Assembly (NCBI RefSeq): GCF_004210215.2
Contig: NZ_CP067394.1
Location: 2,852,001-2,916,000 of the forward strand
Length of the DNA stretch: 64,000 nt
From: Cryobacterium sp. SO1
GTDB taxonomy: Bacteria > Actinomycetota > Actinomycetes > Actinomycetales > Microbacteriaceae
Direction of reading: 5' to 3'
The notes below the pieces were generated by a model. It made no database searches and was not told the DNA's origin. It saw only the letters and a program-made list of their open reading frames with translations. Positions 40,809 to 48,946 of the stretch are shown here, in pieces. The translations under genes were made by a program, and so were the position numbers. Numbering within the stretch: the stretch's first letter is position 1; every line of letters begins with the position of its first letter.

Positions 40809-41672
40809 CTAAAACAGCTCGACGGGGCTGTCGGTCATCGGTCCCCTCGGAAGATTGTCCAGAAATGCGTGCAGTGCCCCCGGAGCTCGGATTGGTGTTG
40901 CCCCAGCTTCTAGGAGCATTCTGTTTCCTGCTGGCGTGGCATCTCCGAAGTCCACGACCATGACTGGTCGGCCAAGTTTCATAGCGCCCTCACCGGCGGC
41001 TAGCGTTCCACCTTTCTCGCCCGCTTCAATCACCACGAGAGCCCTGGACAACCCGAAAATGATGCTGTTTCTCGCCATAGCTGCGTGGGCCTGCCATGGC
41101 TGCGTGGGGGAGAATTGTGAGATCACGAGGGTGCGCTCGGGGTCAAAATCCTCGGCAAACTCTCGTTTGATTCGAAAATGGTCTATGCCTTCTGCGAGAA
41201 CAATGACTGTGCGGCCTCCGTTTTGGAGCGCCGCGAGATGCGTGGCAGTGTCAACTCCTTTTGCATAGCCGGACACGATCGTAAGGTCTCTCAGACTCAC
41301 GGCAGCCCCGCAGCGGTCCGCAGCGATGAGGCCTTGCCTCGAAGCGTGTCGGGAGCCGCACATGCCGACTCCATCGGAGTACAGGAGGTCTTTGTTTCCC
41401 TTGAAGAACAGGACTGGCGCAAGTGGCTTGCCGTTAGCAACAAGCATTCCCGGAAAGTCCGAATCACCATAGATAACCGCTCGTACCCCGTCGGAGTGCA
41501 GCTGAGACGCTTTGAGATCGGAATTTGCTGCCATCGATGATTCAGCTGCGCGAGCCGCTTGCGCTATAGCGTCACGGCCTCCTGCTTTCAGCGCCGCAGC
41601 AATACGCGCCGGGGTTCTGAGAACACCGAACGCGAGGAGAGCGAGTTTTAGCGAGAGAAGTTCTGATTCCAT
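40809..41672 (-). CDS. DprA/SMF-like protein, ShosA-type antitoxin candidate
   Basis: A 287-residue protein with the DprA/SMF (SLOG-type Rossmann) fold: VGMCGSRHASRQGLIAADRCG, TIVSGYAKGVDTATHLAALQNGG, TVIVLAEGIDHF, RNSIIFGLSRALVVIEAGEKGGTLAAGEGAMKLGRPV. The ATG at 41672 shares one base with the stop of the phosphoribosyltransferase gene. In ShosTA, a known toxin-antitoxin/defence pair, a DprA-like antitoxin follows a PRTase toxin; the order, coupling and families match here. A competence role is less likely because no other competence gene is near. It ends the left side of the defence island. Confidence 0.82.
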   Translation of the reverse strand: MESELLSLKLALLAFGVLRTPARIAAALKAGGRDAIAQAARAAESSMAANSDLKASQLHSDGVRAVIYGDSDFPGMLVANGKPLAPVLFFKGNKDLLYSDGVGMCGSRHASRQGLIAADRCGAAVSLRDLTIVSGYAKGVDTATHLAALQNGGRTVIVLAEGIDHFRIKREFAEDFDPERTLVISQFSPTQPWQAHAAMARNSIIFGLSRALVVIEAGEKGGTLAAGEGAMKLGRPVMVVDFGDATPAGNRMLLEAGATPIRAPGALHAFLDNLPRGPMTDSPVELF

Positions 41673-42430
41673 TAATTACTAATCGTTCGGGCCACTGCCA
41701 ACGAGAATACGCTGTTGGCGCCGGCCCTCCGAGCCGCAGCTCCAGCTCCTCGAGCACTACCACCTGATTGATAGACGTCATCGATGACGATCACCGTTCC
41801 CCAGAGCGCCAGATCCACTTCGAAGGAATGTGAAAGGTCCTGTTTAACCTCTTTTTGAGCAGGACGGGGGCCATCGGACCTAGACTCCACAAATTTGATG
41901 CCGACTCTGCGAGCGACTTCTCTGGCAAGAATCTCGCCGAAGCTCTCGCCGTCTCCGAGATGTCCCGGTGCAGCGATGATGGTCTCCGCAGATGAATACA
42001 GCGGGTGGCTGGAGATGAACTCCGAGAGCCCGCCCACCATTCGTTGCCGAGCTCTGCGTGAGTTGCTCCATTCAGGATGCGTTGCGTGCTTTGTCCAGTT
42101 GATGCAATCCCCCATCTCCGTGTGGACGAGATCTTCGCCACCCGGGACCGTGTACCAGTCGAGCGCTATGGCAATGTCTACGAACTCGGGGCATGGAATT
42201 GATAGGACCTCCGTCAGGATGCCAAGCAGCTGACGGACGTCCGGCCCCACGCCAGCAGGGAATTCAAGCACGTGCGTCCAGTTCTTGGTTCCGCTCTCGG
42301 TGAGCTCGCGCGCTCTGAAGCGCGAATCAGCCAAATTGGCAATCTGCTCATACGCTTCGTGCGGGCCACACAGAAACAGCAGATCGCCGGGCTTCTCCCT
42401 AGAGTTCGCGCTGATTTTGTATCGCTCCAC
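41672..42430 (-). CDS. Phosphoribosyltransferase-like protein, ShosT-type toxin candidate
   Basis: A 252-residue protein with a C-terminal PRTase domain: the PRPP-binding loop is VIVIDDVYQSGGS near residues 220-232, preceded by family helices (GESFGEILAREVARRVGIKFVE). Residues 1-110 are a separate N-terminal part (ERYKISANSREKPGDLLFLC). The GTG at 42430 is chosen because AGGGGG lies six bases upstream; an earlier GTG at 42541 has no such site. It is coupled to the DprA-like gene by a one-base overlap. By comparison with ShosT it may interfere with nucleotide metabolism when released, but activity is not shown. Confidence 0.78.
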   Translation of the reverse strand: MERYKISANSREKPGDLLFLCGPHEAYEQIANLADSRFRARELTESGTKNWTHVLEFPAGVGPDVRQLLGILTEVLSIPCPEFVDIAIALDWYTVPGGEDLVHTEMGDCINWTKHATHPEWSNSRRARQRMVGGLSEFISSHPLYSSAETIIAAPGHLGDGESFGEILAREVARRVGIKFVESRSDGPRPAQKEVKQDLSHSFEVDLALWGTVIVIDDVYQSGGSARGAGAAARRAGANSVFSLAVARTISN

Positions 42431-43005
42431 TTTTCCCCCTCGCCTGTTTGGGATATACGGGGGAAGCTCGAAGTCTGTCAGCCTGGTCAAGTTACGCTTT
42501 CCGTTTGATTTCTGCTCGTGTTCTCTACTTTGGCCGCGCACAGGTTCGGTGGGCTAGTCCCCCTTTAGGTCACTTGAGGGTGGGCAGAACGCTGGCCTGC
42601 GAGGTCCAAACTCGGCGATTGCCGCCACCCCGACCTGGCCACTCGCGTTCCAGTACCGGGCATTCTTTCTCGGGTTGAGTTCGTTCTTTGCGAAGAAGTC
42701 ACCCGCGAAGGAGCCGCCCTATCGATTCGGCAGATGTGTCCCAAGTCTCTACCCCAATCGTTGTGTGGCCGAAGGCCACCAGCTGGTAAGACTCTCGCAA
42801 TGGGCGGCAGCGCCACATCCCAATTCCCGTCCGGTCATGCCATGGTTTAGCGTTCCCTGGTTCCGGTAGTCTCGAAGTGCAGGACCAGTTCGACGTGATC
42901 CTGAAGGACTGACGAGTGTCACAAGTCCGTCGCTAGCAGGTTGCTCGTGAATCGTCGCCCCGAGGGAAGCCCGCAACAGCCCTCCATTACTGGGATGAGG
43001 TAGCT
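42431..43005. other. 575-bp gap with no clear gene
   Basis: No family-like protein is seen on either strand. Near 42870-42912 a plus frame reads L-E-V-Q-D-Q-F-D-V-I-L-K-D before a stop, which looks like the end of a lost gene but cannot be identified. The divergent promoters of the ShosTA-like pair and the sce7726 gene must lie here. Confidence 0.4.
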
Positions 43006-43575
43006 ATGCACGACATCGACGTGCGCATTGCGCTCCACGAGAGACTCCAACGGACTCATCGCAGAGAGCTTTCATCGACACGATTCGTAAACGAACTTGG
43101 TGTCGCCGGAGAAGTCCGAATCGACTTGGCCGTCTTGAACGGAGCGTTCTCAGGTTATGAGATCAAGAGCGCTTCCGATAATCTACGTCGGCTTCCGCGA
43201 CAAGTGCAGGGATACTCAAAGGTGCTTGACTACTGCACGTTAGTTGTAGCCAGCGGCCATGTCGTTCACGCAGCTGCACTCTTGCCCACCTGGTGGGGAG
43301 TCATCGAGGCTCAGTCGACGCCAAGAGGTATTCGACTTCGGCGAGTGAAGCCCGCGCAGCTTAATCGTCAGATCGACCCTTGGTTCCTCGCTACACTCCT
43401 TTGGCGGGATGAAGCGCTGGAACTCCTAGACCGTTCTGGAAGCGCCAAAGGGTTGCGCGGCAAAGCGAACCATCACCTGTGGGAACGGCTCGTCGAGGTT
43501 ACACCGCCGAAAAACCTGAAGGCCGACGTGCGCGAAACGCTGAAGGCTAGGGCATCGTGGCGAGTTGATGGCTGA
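43006..43575 (+). CDS. sce7726 family protein (PD-(D/E)XK-like)
   Basis: A 189-residue protein of the sce7726 family. The nuclease-like core is RIDLAVLNGAFSGYEIKSASD (residues about 45-62) with the ExK motif in G-Y-E-I-K, followed by RRLPRQVQGYSKVLDYCTLVV. GAGG precedes the ATG at 43006. It is convergent with, and overlaps by 29 bp, the sce7725-type gene ending at 43547, the partner with which it is usually found. Both families are commonly seen in defence islands; no mechanism is established. It may be a DNA-end-processing or restriction-like subunit. Confidence 0.85.
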   Translation: MHDIDVRIALHERLQRTHRRELSSTRFVNELGVAGEVRIDLAVLNGAFSGYEIKSASDNLRRLPRQVQGYSKVLDYCTLVVASGHVVHAAALLPTWWGVIEAQSTPRGIRLRRVKPAQLNRQIDPWFLATLLWRDEALELLDRSGSAKGLRGKANHHLWERLVEVTPPKNLKADVRETLKARASWRVDG

Positions 43576-44044
43576 CGGATTCGATGTGACGCAAGGTACC
43601 CCAGGTCCTCCATGTCTCCGGTCCGCCCGGAGTTGCCCTGCCCGAAAGCACGTCCCCAACCCATGTGTCCATAGCCGTAAGAATGGGATCTCCGAAGCTT
43701 GGGTGCGCGACTAGGAGATCCAAAGCCGGAATAAGCGCGGCTCCCCCACGGCTCTTACCTGCCGGCCCCTTGAAGAGCTCGCCCTTGGCGATGAGCCATC
43801 GGTCGCTGGTGGTGTATCGCATGAGCGCGCTTATGCTCAAGAATCGGGGATCGACACCAACATCGATGAAACTGGGGTTCTGTATCGCATTGTCGAAAAA
43901 GTCCATTGGGGACAGGCCTGCAAGCTTGCGCTTAGCGAACACTGCCTGAAAGAGCGTCCAGTCTTCCCTGAGGTGCTCGCTTACCCCCCTTGCCAGGCCC
44001 GTCGTGTCCGGGAATCCGGCACCGCCAACAGTCCGAGACCCCTC
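43547..44044 (-). pseudogene. sce7725/beta-family gene, C-terminal part (IS-interrupted)
   Basis: These 166 codons (FPDTTGLARGVSEHLREDW, RFLSISALMRYTTSDRWLIAKG, AMDTWVGDVLSGRATPGGPETWR) are the second half of a beta-family (sce7725-type) protein whose first half lies at 48947-49540. Deleting the intervening mobile DNA joins both halves in one continuous frame of about 364 codons, the family's usual size. The protein is therefore disrupted unless both insertions excise. An ATG inside the IS end at 44116 could allow a truncated product, but that is unlikely to function. Confidence 0.8.
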
Positions 44045-44093
44045 TGCGTCAGGCTGTTCGTGAGTCAGTTCACGATCAGTAGGAGGCAAGAGC

Positions 44094-44498
44094 ATGTCGA
44101 TAACCCCAGGGTTCACCGCGGTAGAGATCCGCAGGTTCGTTCACGAGTATGACGGGTTGGCGTATGGGCAAAAGAGCCCGTGGTTAGCGGAGCGCAAGCT
44201 ATCCAGGCACCGGCTGGCCCGGTGGCGTGACGCGGTCTATGAGGGTGACCTCGAACGCGGGCTGATTCCGCGAGAGGGTAGTTACATGACTATTCCACCG
44301 GGTAAGCGCAGTGCGCTGGAGAAAGCGCGTGCGGCTGAGCAGGCCAGACACGAGGCTGAAGTTGCCGAGCTGACCGCGCGGGTGCGCGAGTTGGAGGGCA
44401 GCAACAACGCGTTGGGAAAAGCTATCGGGCTCTTGCACTCGTTGAACGAGGAAGAGCCCGCAGCTACCCTGACGACGACCGATCCCTCGACTTCCTGA
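44094..44498 (+). CDS. IS3-type transposase OrfA
   Basis: A 134-residue helix-turn-helix protein (SRHRLARWRDAVYEGDLERG) with a C-terminal coiled coil rich in Ala, Glu and Arg (about residues 75-120), typical of IS3 OrfA. AGGAGG precedes the ATG at 44094. OrfB lies in the -1 frame relative to OrfA and its frame is open through the OrfA end, so the full transposase would be made by -1 frameshifting. It is intact but useless alone because OrfB is split. Confidence 0.82.
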   Translation: MSITPGFTAVEIRRFVHEYDGLAYGQKSPWLAERKLSRHRLARWRDAVYEGDLERGLIPREGSYMTIPPGKRSALEKARAAEQARHEAEVAELTARVRELEGSNNALGKAIGLLHSLNEEEPAATLTTTDPSTS

Positions 44499-44515
44499 CC
44501 CGGGAGAACGAGCTC

Positions 44516-44916
44516 GTGGCCGAGCTGACGCGCACGACAGGCTCGCAACGCAGCGCGTTGGCGATGACCGGCGTCGCCCGTTCGACCTGGCAGTACCGGC
44601 TCAAACCCCGCGCCCGGGTTCCTGAGCCGGTATTGCAACAGGACCGCGCGTACTTGTCTCGAATTCCCGCGCCCGATCGGGTAACGATCGCCGCGAAGAT
44701 CACGGCCGGCTGGAAGGTCGGGCATTCGGTCGATCACACGTTCGCGACCACCTGGGACGAGGGCGTCATGCTTGCCGGGCGCCGGTCGTGGTGGCGGATT
44801 GCCGCCGATATCGAAGACCAGAGCGCCCGCCCCGTGGTGCCCACCAAGCGCGGGTCAAAGACACCGCGGGAGACTCCGGTCCTGATCGCGACCGGGCCCT
44901 TGCAAGTGTGGTCGTG
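44516..44916 (+). pseudogene. IS3-type OrfB, N-terminal part
   Basis: 133 codons plus two bases of OrfB (SQRSALAMTGVARSTWQYRL, GRRSWWRIAADIEDQSARP) ending at ...L-Q-V-W-S and the partial codon TG at 44915-44916, exactly where the RIT element begins. The next base of the codon is at 48323, restoring W-D-I-T-D-L. The first DDE aspartate is therefore separated from this half by the insertion. Confidence 0.85.
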
Positions 44917-45001
44917 TTATGCCGACATTGTGATTATGCCGATGTTCGCCTCCGATCTCAGGTTCCTGGCGGTGAGCGGGCGAAAAAGGTCGGCATAATC
45001 A
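44911..45001 (+). repeat. RIT element left 91-bp terminal inverted repeat
   Basis: It runs from the target hexamer GTCGTG through TTATGCCGAC, a second TTATGCCGA after seven bases, and an inverted GTCGGCATAA at the inner end, where it provides the stop codon of the last recombinase. It matches the right repeat (48206-48296, inverted) at 89 of 91 positions. Confidence 0.92.
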
Positions 45002-45991
45002 CAGTGCCGCGAGGAATGTCAGAACGGCGTCCGTGGGCTGGTAACGACCCGACATCGTGACGCTGGATGGGGTGACTTTCGCGATCGCGGCTTCCTTCAA
45101 AGTCATGTCGGCGTGGAGGTAGATGTTCGTGGTGACGATCTGTTCGTGGCCGAGCCAGAGGGCGATGACGGTAGTGTCAACGCCGGCGTTGAGCAGTCGC
45201 ATCGCGGCGGTGTGCCGAAGGGTGTGCATGCTGACGTGTTTGCCAACCAGCGAGGGGCATGTCGAGGCCGCGATGGTGATGTTGTGGTGGATGCGGTGTT
45301 CGATCGCGTCGCGGCTGAGGGAATGTCCGGTGCTGCTGGTGAACAGCGGGGCGTTCGGCGGGCCTGCGTTCTCGGTGATCCAACGTGTCAGAGCCGTGAC
45401 GGTTGCCGTCAGCAGTGGGGTGCGGCGTTCTTTGCGGCCTTTACCGAGGCAATAGACGTGCGCACCCGTGCCGGTGTGAATGTCGGCGATGGTGAGGTTG
45501 AGCAACTCGCTGATGCGCAGTCCCGTCTGGATGGCGAGGGTGAATATCGCATGGTCACGGCGGCCGGTGCGGGTGTCCTGGTTGCAGGCGCCCAGTAGCG
45601 CGTCGGCTTCAGCGAGTTCCAGCCAGGTGACGGTAGTGCGGTGCGTCCGTGCCGCGGGGATCGCGAGGACGCGTTGGATGACCTCGGCATGCTCGTGGTG
45701 GCGTAGCGCCGCGAAGGCGAACAGGGAGTGGATCGCGGCCAGGCGGGTGTTGCGGGTGCGGACGCTGTTGCCGCGGCTTTCCTCCAGGTAATGGAGGAAC
45801 CCGGTGATGGCATCGGCGTCTAGGTCGCTGATGTCGATGTCCGACGGCCTTTTGCCTGTCTGGGCGCAGATATAGCCAAGTAGCAGGGTGATGGTGTCAC
45901 GGTAGGAGGCGATGGTGTTGCTGCTGGAGCGGCGTTGCGTGATTAGCCGGTCGGTGAAGAAGGCCTGCAGCAGTGGCGCGAGAGTGGTCAC
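44999..45991 (-). CDS. Tyrosine recombinase, third RIT gene
   Basis: A 330-residue integrase. It has an N-terminal SAM-like core-binding domain (residues 1-90) and a catalytic domain with Arg in QTGLRISELLNL, Lys in GKGRKERRTPL, His-x-x-Arg in MHTLRHTAAM, His in LWLGHEQ and the nucleophile Tyr in TTNIYLHAD. The start is a GTG at 45991 in a GTGA overlap with the previous gene; the stop codon lies in the left terminal repeat. It acts with the two upstream recombinases in excision and integration. The catalytic set appears complete. Confidence 0.92.
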   Translation of the reverse strand: MTTLAPLLQAFFTDRLITQRRSSSNTIASYRDTITLLLGYICAQTGKRPSDIDISDLDADAITGFLHYLEESRGNSVRTRNTRLAAIHSLFAFAALRHHEHAEVIQRVLAIPAARTHRTTVTWLELAEADALLGACNQDTRTGRRDHAIFTLAIQTGLRISELLNLTIADIHTGTGAHVYCLGKGRKERRTPLLTATVTALTRWITENAGPPNAPLFTSSTGHSLSRDAIEHRIHHNITIAASTCPSLVGKHVSMHTLRHTAAMRLLNAGVDTTVIALWLGHEQIVTTNIYLHADMTLKEAAIAKVTPSSVTMSGRYQPTDAVLTFLAAL

Positions 45992-46935
45992 GACTGCACC
46001 TGCAGCCGGAGGGTCGCGCTCTGAAGCCGGTCGGCGGCAAGGCCAAGCAGCTCGGGAACGGCGCTGATATACCAATAGGTGTCCGCGGGCCTGGAGTGGC
46101 CCAAATAGATGGACAGGGCCGGCATCTTCGCGGCGACATCGGCGCCGTTGCGATACCAGCCCAGGAGCGTGTTGACCGCGAACGTGTGTCTCAGGTCGTG
46201 CATCCGTGGTTGTCGTTCCGCGGTGCGCAGCCCCGACGCCGTGGATGCCTGGACCCAGTTGTCGCGAACGGCCGCGTATTTCAGCCGCTGACCGGCCTGA
46301 TCGGTGAAGAACGCGGCCGAGCGCACCCCAGTGTGGTCGTGCTGCTGGTCGTTGCGCCAGTGCCCGTAGCGTTCCAGGGCCGCGGTCGTGGTCGGATGCA
46401 GCGGGACCAGGCGCGGGTCTCGTCCCTTGCCCCGGCTGATCAGCAACACCCCAGCGTCCAGATCCACGTTTCTGCGATCCAGATCGATCGCCTCCCCGAC
46501 GCGCAATCCAGTCGCGGCCAGCGCGGCGAATAGCACCGAGTAGGTCTGGGCTCGGCTGCCGCCCTCCAGAGCGGTCGCGGCATGGATCACCGCCGTGATC
46601 TCCGCGGGAGAGTAGATGTAGGGGTTTTTGCGATGGAGGGGATCGGAGAAGATCCCGCGGGGCGGGACCTCGTGGATCGAATCGAGCGCGTGCATGTAAT
46701 CAGCGAAGCCGCGGACCGCCGTCATCCGCGTGGATGCTCGCGTCGCCGGCGGCGTCGTCACCCCGGCAGGCAGGACACTGGAGAAGGCGATCGCGTCGAC
46801 GATCGTGATCACCGTGATGTCGTCGTTCACAAGGTGAGCGGCGAACTGGTGGAGCAGGTGCTCGGGCCAGTGCAGGCGGGCTCCGAACTGGCGGCGCAGG
46901 CGGATGTAGTCGTCGACGTTCTCCGCCCAGGTCAT
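45988..46935 (-). CDS. Tyrosine recombinase, second RIT gene
   Basis: A 315-residue recombinase with catalytic Arg in ATGLRVGEAIDL, Lys in RGKGRDPRLVPL, His-x-x-Arg in MHDLRHTFAVN, His in YLGHSRPADTYWY and the Tyr in that same segment. Its ATG overlaps the stop of the first gene by four bases (ATGA), and its own stop overlaps the third gene. The strict four-base overlaps suggest production in fixed ratio, as expected if the three proteins work in one complex. Confidence 0.92.
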   Translation of the reverse strand: MTWAENVDDYIRLRRQFGARLHWPEHLLHQFAAHLVNDDITVITIVDAIAFSSVLPAGVTTPPATRASTRMTAVRGFADYMHALDSIHEVPPRGIFSDPLHRKNPYIYSPAEITAVIHAATALEGGSRAQTYSVLFAALAATGLRVGEAIDLDRRNVDLDAGVLLISRGKGRDPRLVPLHPTTTAALERYGHWRNDQQHDHTGVRSAAFFTDQAGQRLKYAAVRDNWVQASTASGLRTAERQPRMHDLRHTFAVNTLLGWYRNGADVAAKMPALSIYLGHSRPADTYWYISAVPELLGLAADRLQSATLRLQVQS

Positions 46936-48152
46936 GCGAGTTCACCGCCGGCCGGCCAGGGCTGGGCTAGTTGTCGCAACCGCACCACATCGACCCGGGC
47001 GTAGTTTGCTGTCGTCGCCGGATCCTCATGGCGCAGCACCTGTCCGATGCCGGCCAACGGCACTTCAGCAGCGACCATCGCTTCGGCCAGGCCATGCCGC
47101 AACTGGTGGGGCCCAAACGGCTCCAAATGCGCGCGGGTGCATGCGCGGGTCACGATCACCCAAATTGCCGGAGAACCCAGCCGGTTTCTCGGCGCGCGCA
47201 GGCCGCAGAACACTTCCCGGACGGACGCGTCCGCCGAGCGGGCGTGCATCAGATAATCGACCACCGCAGCGCCGACTTCCGCCGGCAATGGAAGGTATTC
47301 GTCTTTGGCTCCCTTGCCGCGGATGAGGACTTCACCGACGTGCCAGCGAATGTCGTCCAGTTGCATCCCGGCGACTTCCCCGGCGCGAAGGCCCAGCCTG
47401 CTTAGCAACATGATGATCGCGTATTCTCGCCGCCCCGCTGCGGTGCTCCGGTCGCAACTGTTCAGGAGGATCGCGATTTCTGCCGCGCTGGCGCCCACCG
47501 GCAGCAAGGACGGCAACGGGTTCCGGATCACCAGCGTCGCGCCAGTCAGATCACGGTCCAGTTCCCCGGTGACGAAACAGAAGCGCAAAAACGACCGCAG
47601 CGCGTAACCGAACTTCTTCACCGACGCCGGCGCCCGCCCCACGCCCTCGTCCAGCAACGCCCTCGTCACCTCGGCGCCACCAAGCGCGGTGAACCCGTCA
47701 GGCGGAACATACGCGGCCAAAAAACGCCGGATCCGCACGACATACGCCGACGTGGTTCGCGCCCCGATCCGACGCTCCCGCAACAGGTAACGCTCGAACC
47801 GCACCAGTACCACCGGATCCTCCGGCAGCGCCGCAGCTTCTGCCGCCTCCGCAGGGATCGATCCGGACAGCGCAAGCCATCTCAGCAAAGTTCGTAGGGC
47901 TCTGCGGGTGAATAACGCCGTGTGGGTCGCTTTGCGCTCGACGAGAAACGCATCAACTTGCCCCACGCTCAGATCCGCGAGGACAATCCCCTCATCCTGG
48001 AGCCAGTGGCTGAAATGTGCCAGCAAATAGAACTGGTTCACAATCGACACCGGCGTAAACCCCAGCCGCCGCAGCTCGACCTCGAATCCCTCCCGATGTT
48101 CTACCAATTGGCCCTGGACCTGCACTCGCGCCGCCGCACCTGTAACCGCCAT
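46932..48152 (-). CDS. Tyrosine recombinase, first RIT gene
   Basis: A 406-residue recombinase, the longest of the trio, with an N-terminal extension of about 110 residues before the core-binding domain. Catalytic residues: Arg in RLGLRAGEVAGM, Lys in RGKGAKDEYLPL, His-x-x-Arg in PHQLRHGLAEAM, His in VLRHEDPATTANYAR with the Tyr nucleophile. The ATG at 48152 lies 54 bp inside the right terminal repeat, so the promoter is probably within that repeat region. Confidence 0.92.
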   Translation of the reverse strand: MAVTGAAARVQVQGQLVEHREGFEVELRRLGFTPVSIVNQFYLLAHFSHWLQDEGIVLADLSVGQVDAFLVERKATHTALFTRRALRTLLRWLALSGSIPAEAAEAAALPEDPVVLVRFERYLLRERRIGARTTSAYVVRIRRFLAAYVPPDGFTALGGAEVTRALLDEGVGRAPASVKKFGYALRSFLRFCFVTGELDRDLTGATLVIRNPLPSLLPVGASAAEIAILLNSCDRSTAAGRREYAIIMLLSRLGLRAGEVAGMQLDDIRWHVGEVLIRGKGAKDEYLPLPAEVGAAVVDYLMHARSADASVREVFCGLRAPRNRLGSPAIWVIVTRACTRAHLEPFGPHQLRHGLAEAMVAAEVPLAGIGQVLRHEDPATTANYARVDVVRLRQLAQPWPAGGELA

Positions 48153-48205
48153 CAGATTCTCCCTGCCTGCTCAATCGTTGAGAAGACAAGCCGATCACCC
48201 GGCAG

Positions 48206-48296
48206 TGATTATGCCGACCTTTTTCGCCCACTCACCGCCGGGAACCTGAGATCGGAGGCGAACATCGGCATAATCACAATGTCGGCATAACACGAC
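48206..48296 (-). repeat. RIT element right 91-bp terminal inverted repeat
   Basis: The inverted copy of the left repeat (44911-45001) with only two differences. It ends outward in GTCGGCATAA-CACGAC, so unlike the left repeat it is not directly at the target; a further 20-bp palindrome follows (48297-48316). Confidence 0.92.
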
Positions 48297-48322
48297 TTAT
48301 GCCGACGTCGGCATAAGTCGTG
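48281..48322. other. RIT right-end recombination core
   Basis: GTCGGCATAA, spacer CACGAC, TTATGCCGAC, GTCGGCATAA, then the target copy GTCGTG. The first three parts form a full tyrosine-recombinase core: inverted arms around a six-base crossover. Read on the minus strand it is the sequence expected at the joint of an excised circle. Confidence 0.8.
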
Positions 48323-48920
48323 GGACATTACCGATCTGCGCTGCCCGTGGCGGGGCAAAGCGTTCAAGGCCTATTCGATCATCGACATCTACTCGCGAAA
48401 GATCATGGGCTGGCGCGTCGAGGAACGCGAGAGCGACCAGCTCGCCGTGGAGATGTTCGAGGCCGCGTTTGCATTACACGGCACCCCAGATTTCGTCCAC
48501 GCCGACAACGGCCCTGCAATGCGCTCAGATGCTCTGGCCGTGCTCCTGGTCACGCACGGCGTCACGAAGACCCACAACCGGCCCTACGTCTCCAACGACA
48601 ACCCGTTCTCCGAGTCCGAGTTCCGCACCATGAAGTACCGACCCAACTACCCCGGCACGTTCGACGATCTCCAATCCGCACGCGACCACGTGGCCAACTA
48701 CGTGCCCTGGTACAACACGAACCACCGGCACTCCGGGATCGCGTTGTTCTCGCCCCAGCAAGTCCACGACGGCACCTGGCGACACGTGCACCGCATCCGG
48801 GACCGCGCCCTCCAGCGCTACCACCACAAGCACCCCGAACGATTCCACGCCAGACCGACAACCCCGACACCAACAAACACCGTCGGCATCAACATTCGCA
48901 AAGAAACCGTCAAAATCTAA
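48323..48920 (+). pseudogene. IS3-type OrfB, C-terminal part
   Basis: 199 codons carrying the DDE integrase core: first Asp in W-D-I-T-D-L, second Asp in FVHADNGPAM, Glu in NDNPFSESEFRTMKY, then the family end YVPWYNTNHRHSGIALFSPQQVHDG. Joined to the part ending at 44916 it makes an otherwise normal OrfB. The RIT insertion separates it from its start, so it is inactive. Confidence 0.88.
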
Positions 48921-48946
48921 CCCAAGTGACTCCACACAGCTTGACA

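Larger units (their letters stand above)
44917..48316 (-). mobile_element. RIT (recombinase-in-trio) element
   Basis: A 3.4-kb element carrying three overlapping tyrosine-recombinase genes in one direction, bounded by 91-bp inverted ends built from repeated TTATGCCGAC arms. The hexamer GTCGTG is present on both outer sides (44911-44916, 48317-48322), and removal of the element plus one copy restores the transposase reading frame. This fits tyrosine-recombinase insertion with a six-base crossover. No cargo genes are present. Confidence 0.92.
44045..48946 (+). mobile_element. IS3-type insertion sequence, itself interrupted by a RIT element
   Basis: The ends are imperfect inverted repeats: left TGCGTCAGGCTGTTCGTGAG (44045 on), right, read inward on the minus strand, TGTCAAGCTGTGTGGAGTCA (48946 down). 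They share GCTGT and GAGTCA blocks and both begin with TG. The element holds orfA and a split orfB. Without the nested 3.4-kb element it would be about 1.5 kb, the usual IS3 size. It interrupts an sce7725-type gene. A target duplication could not be fixed by eye; end coordinates are accurate to a few bases. Confidence 0.8.

Noticed and set aside
40809-41672. Competence gene dprA
   Set aside because: No competence genes nearby; overlap with a PRTase gene fits the ShosTA-type pair better, although the fold is the same.
44045-48946. Prophage or integrative conjugative element
   Set aside because: Three tyrosine recombinases with inverted ends and no structural, replication, relaxase or attachment genes fit a RIT element inside an IS, not a phage or ICE.
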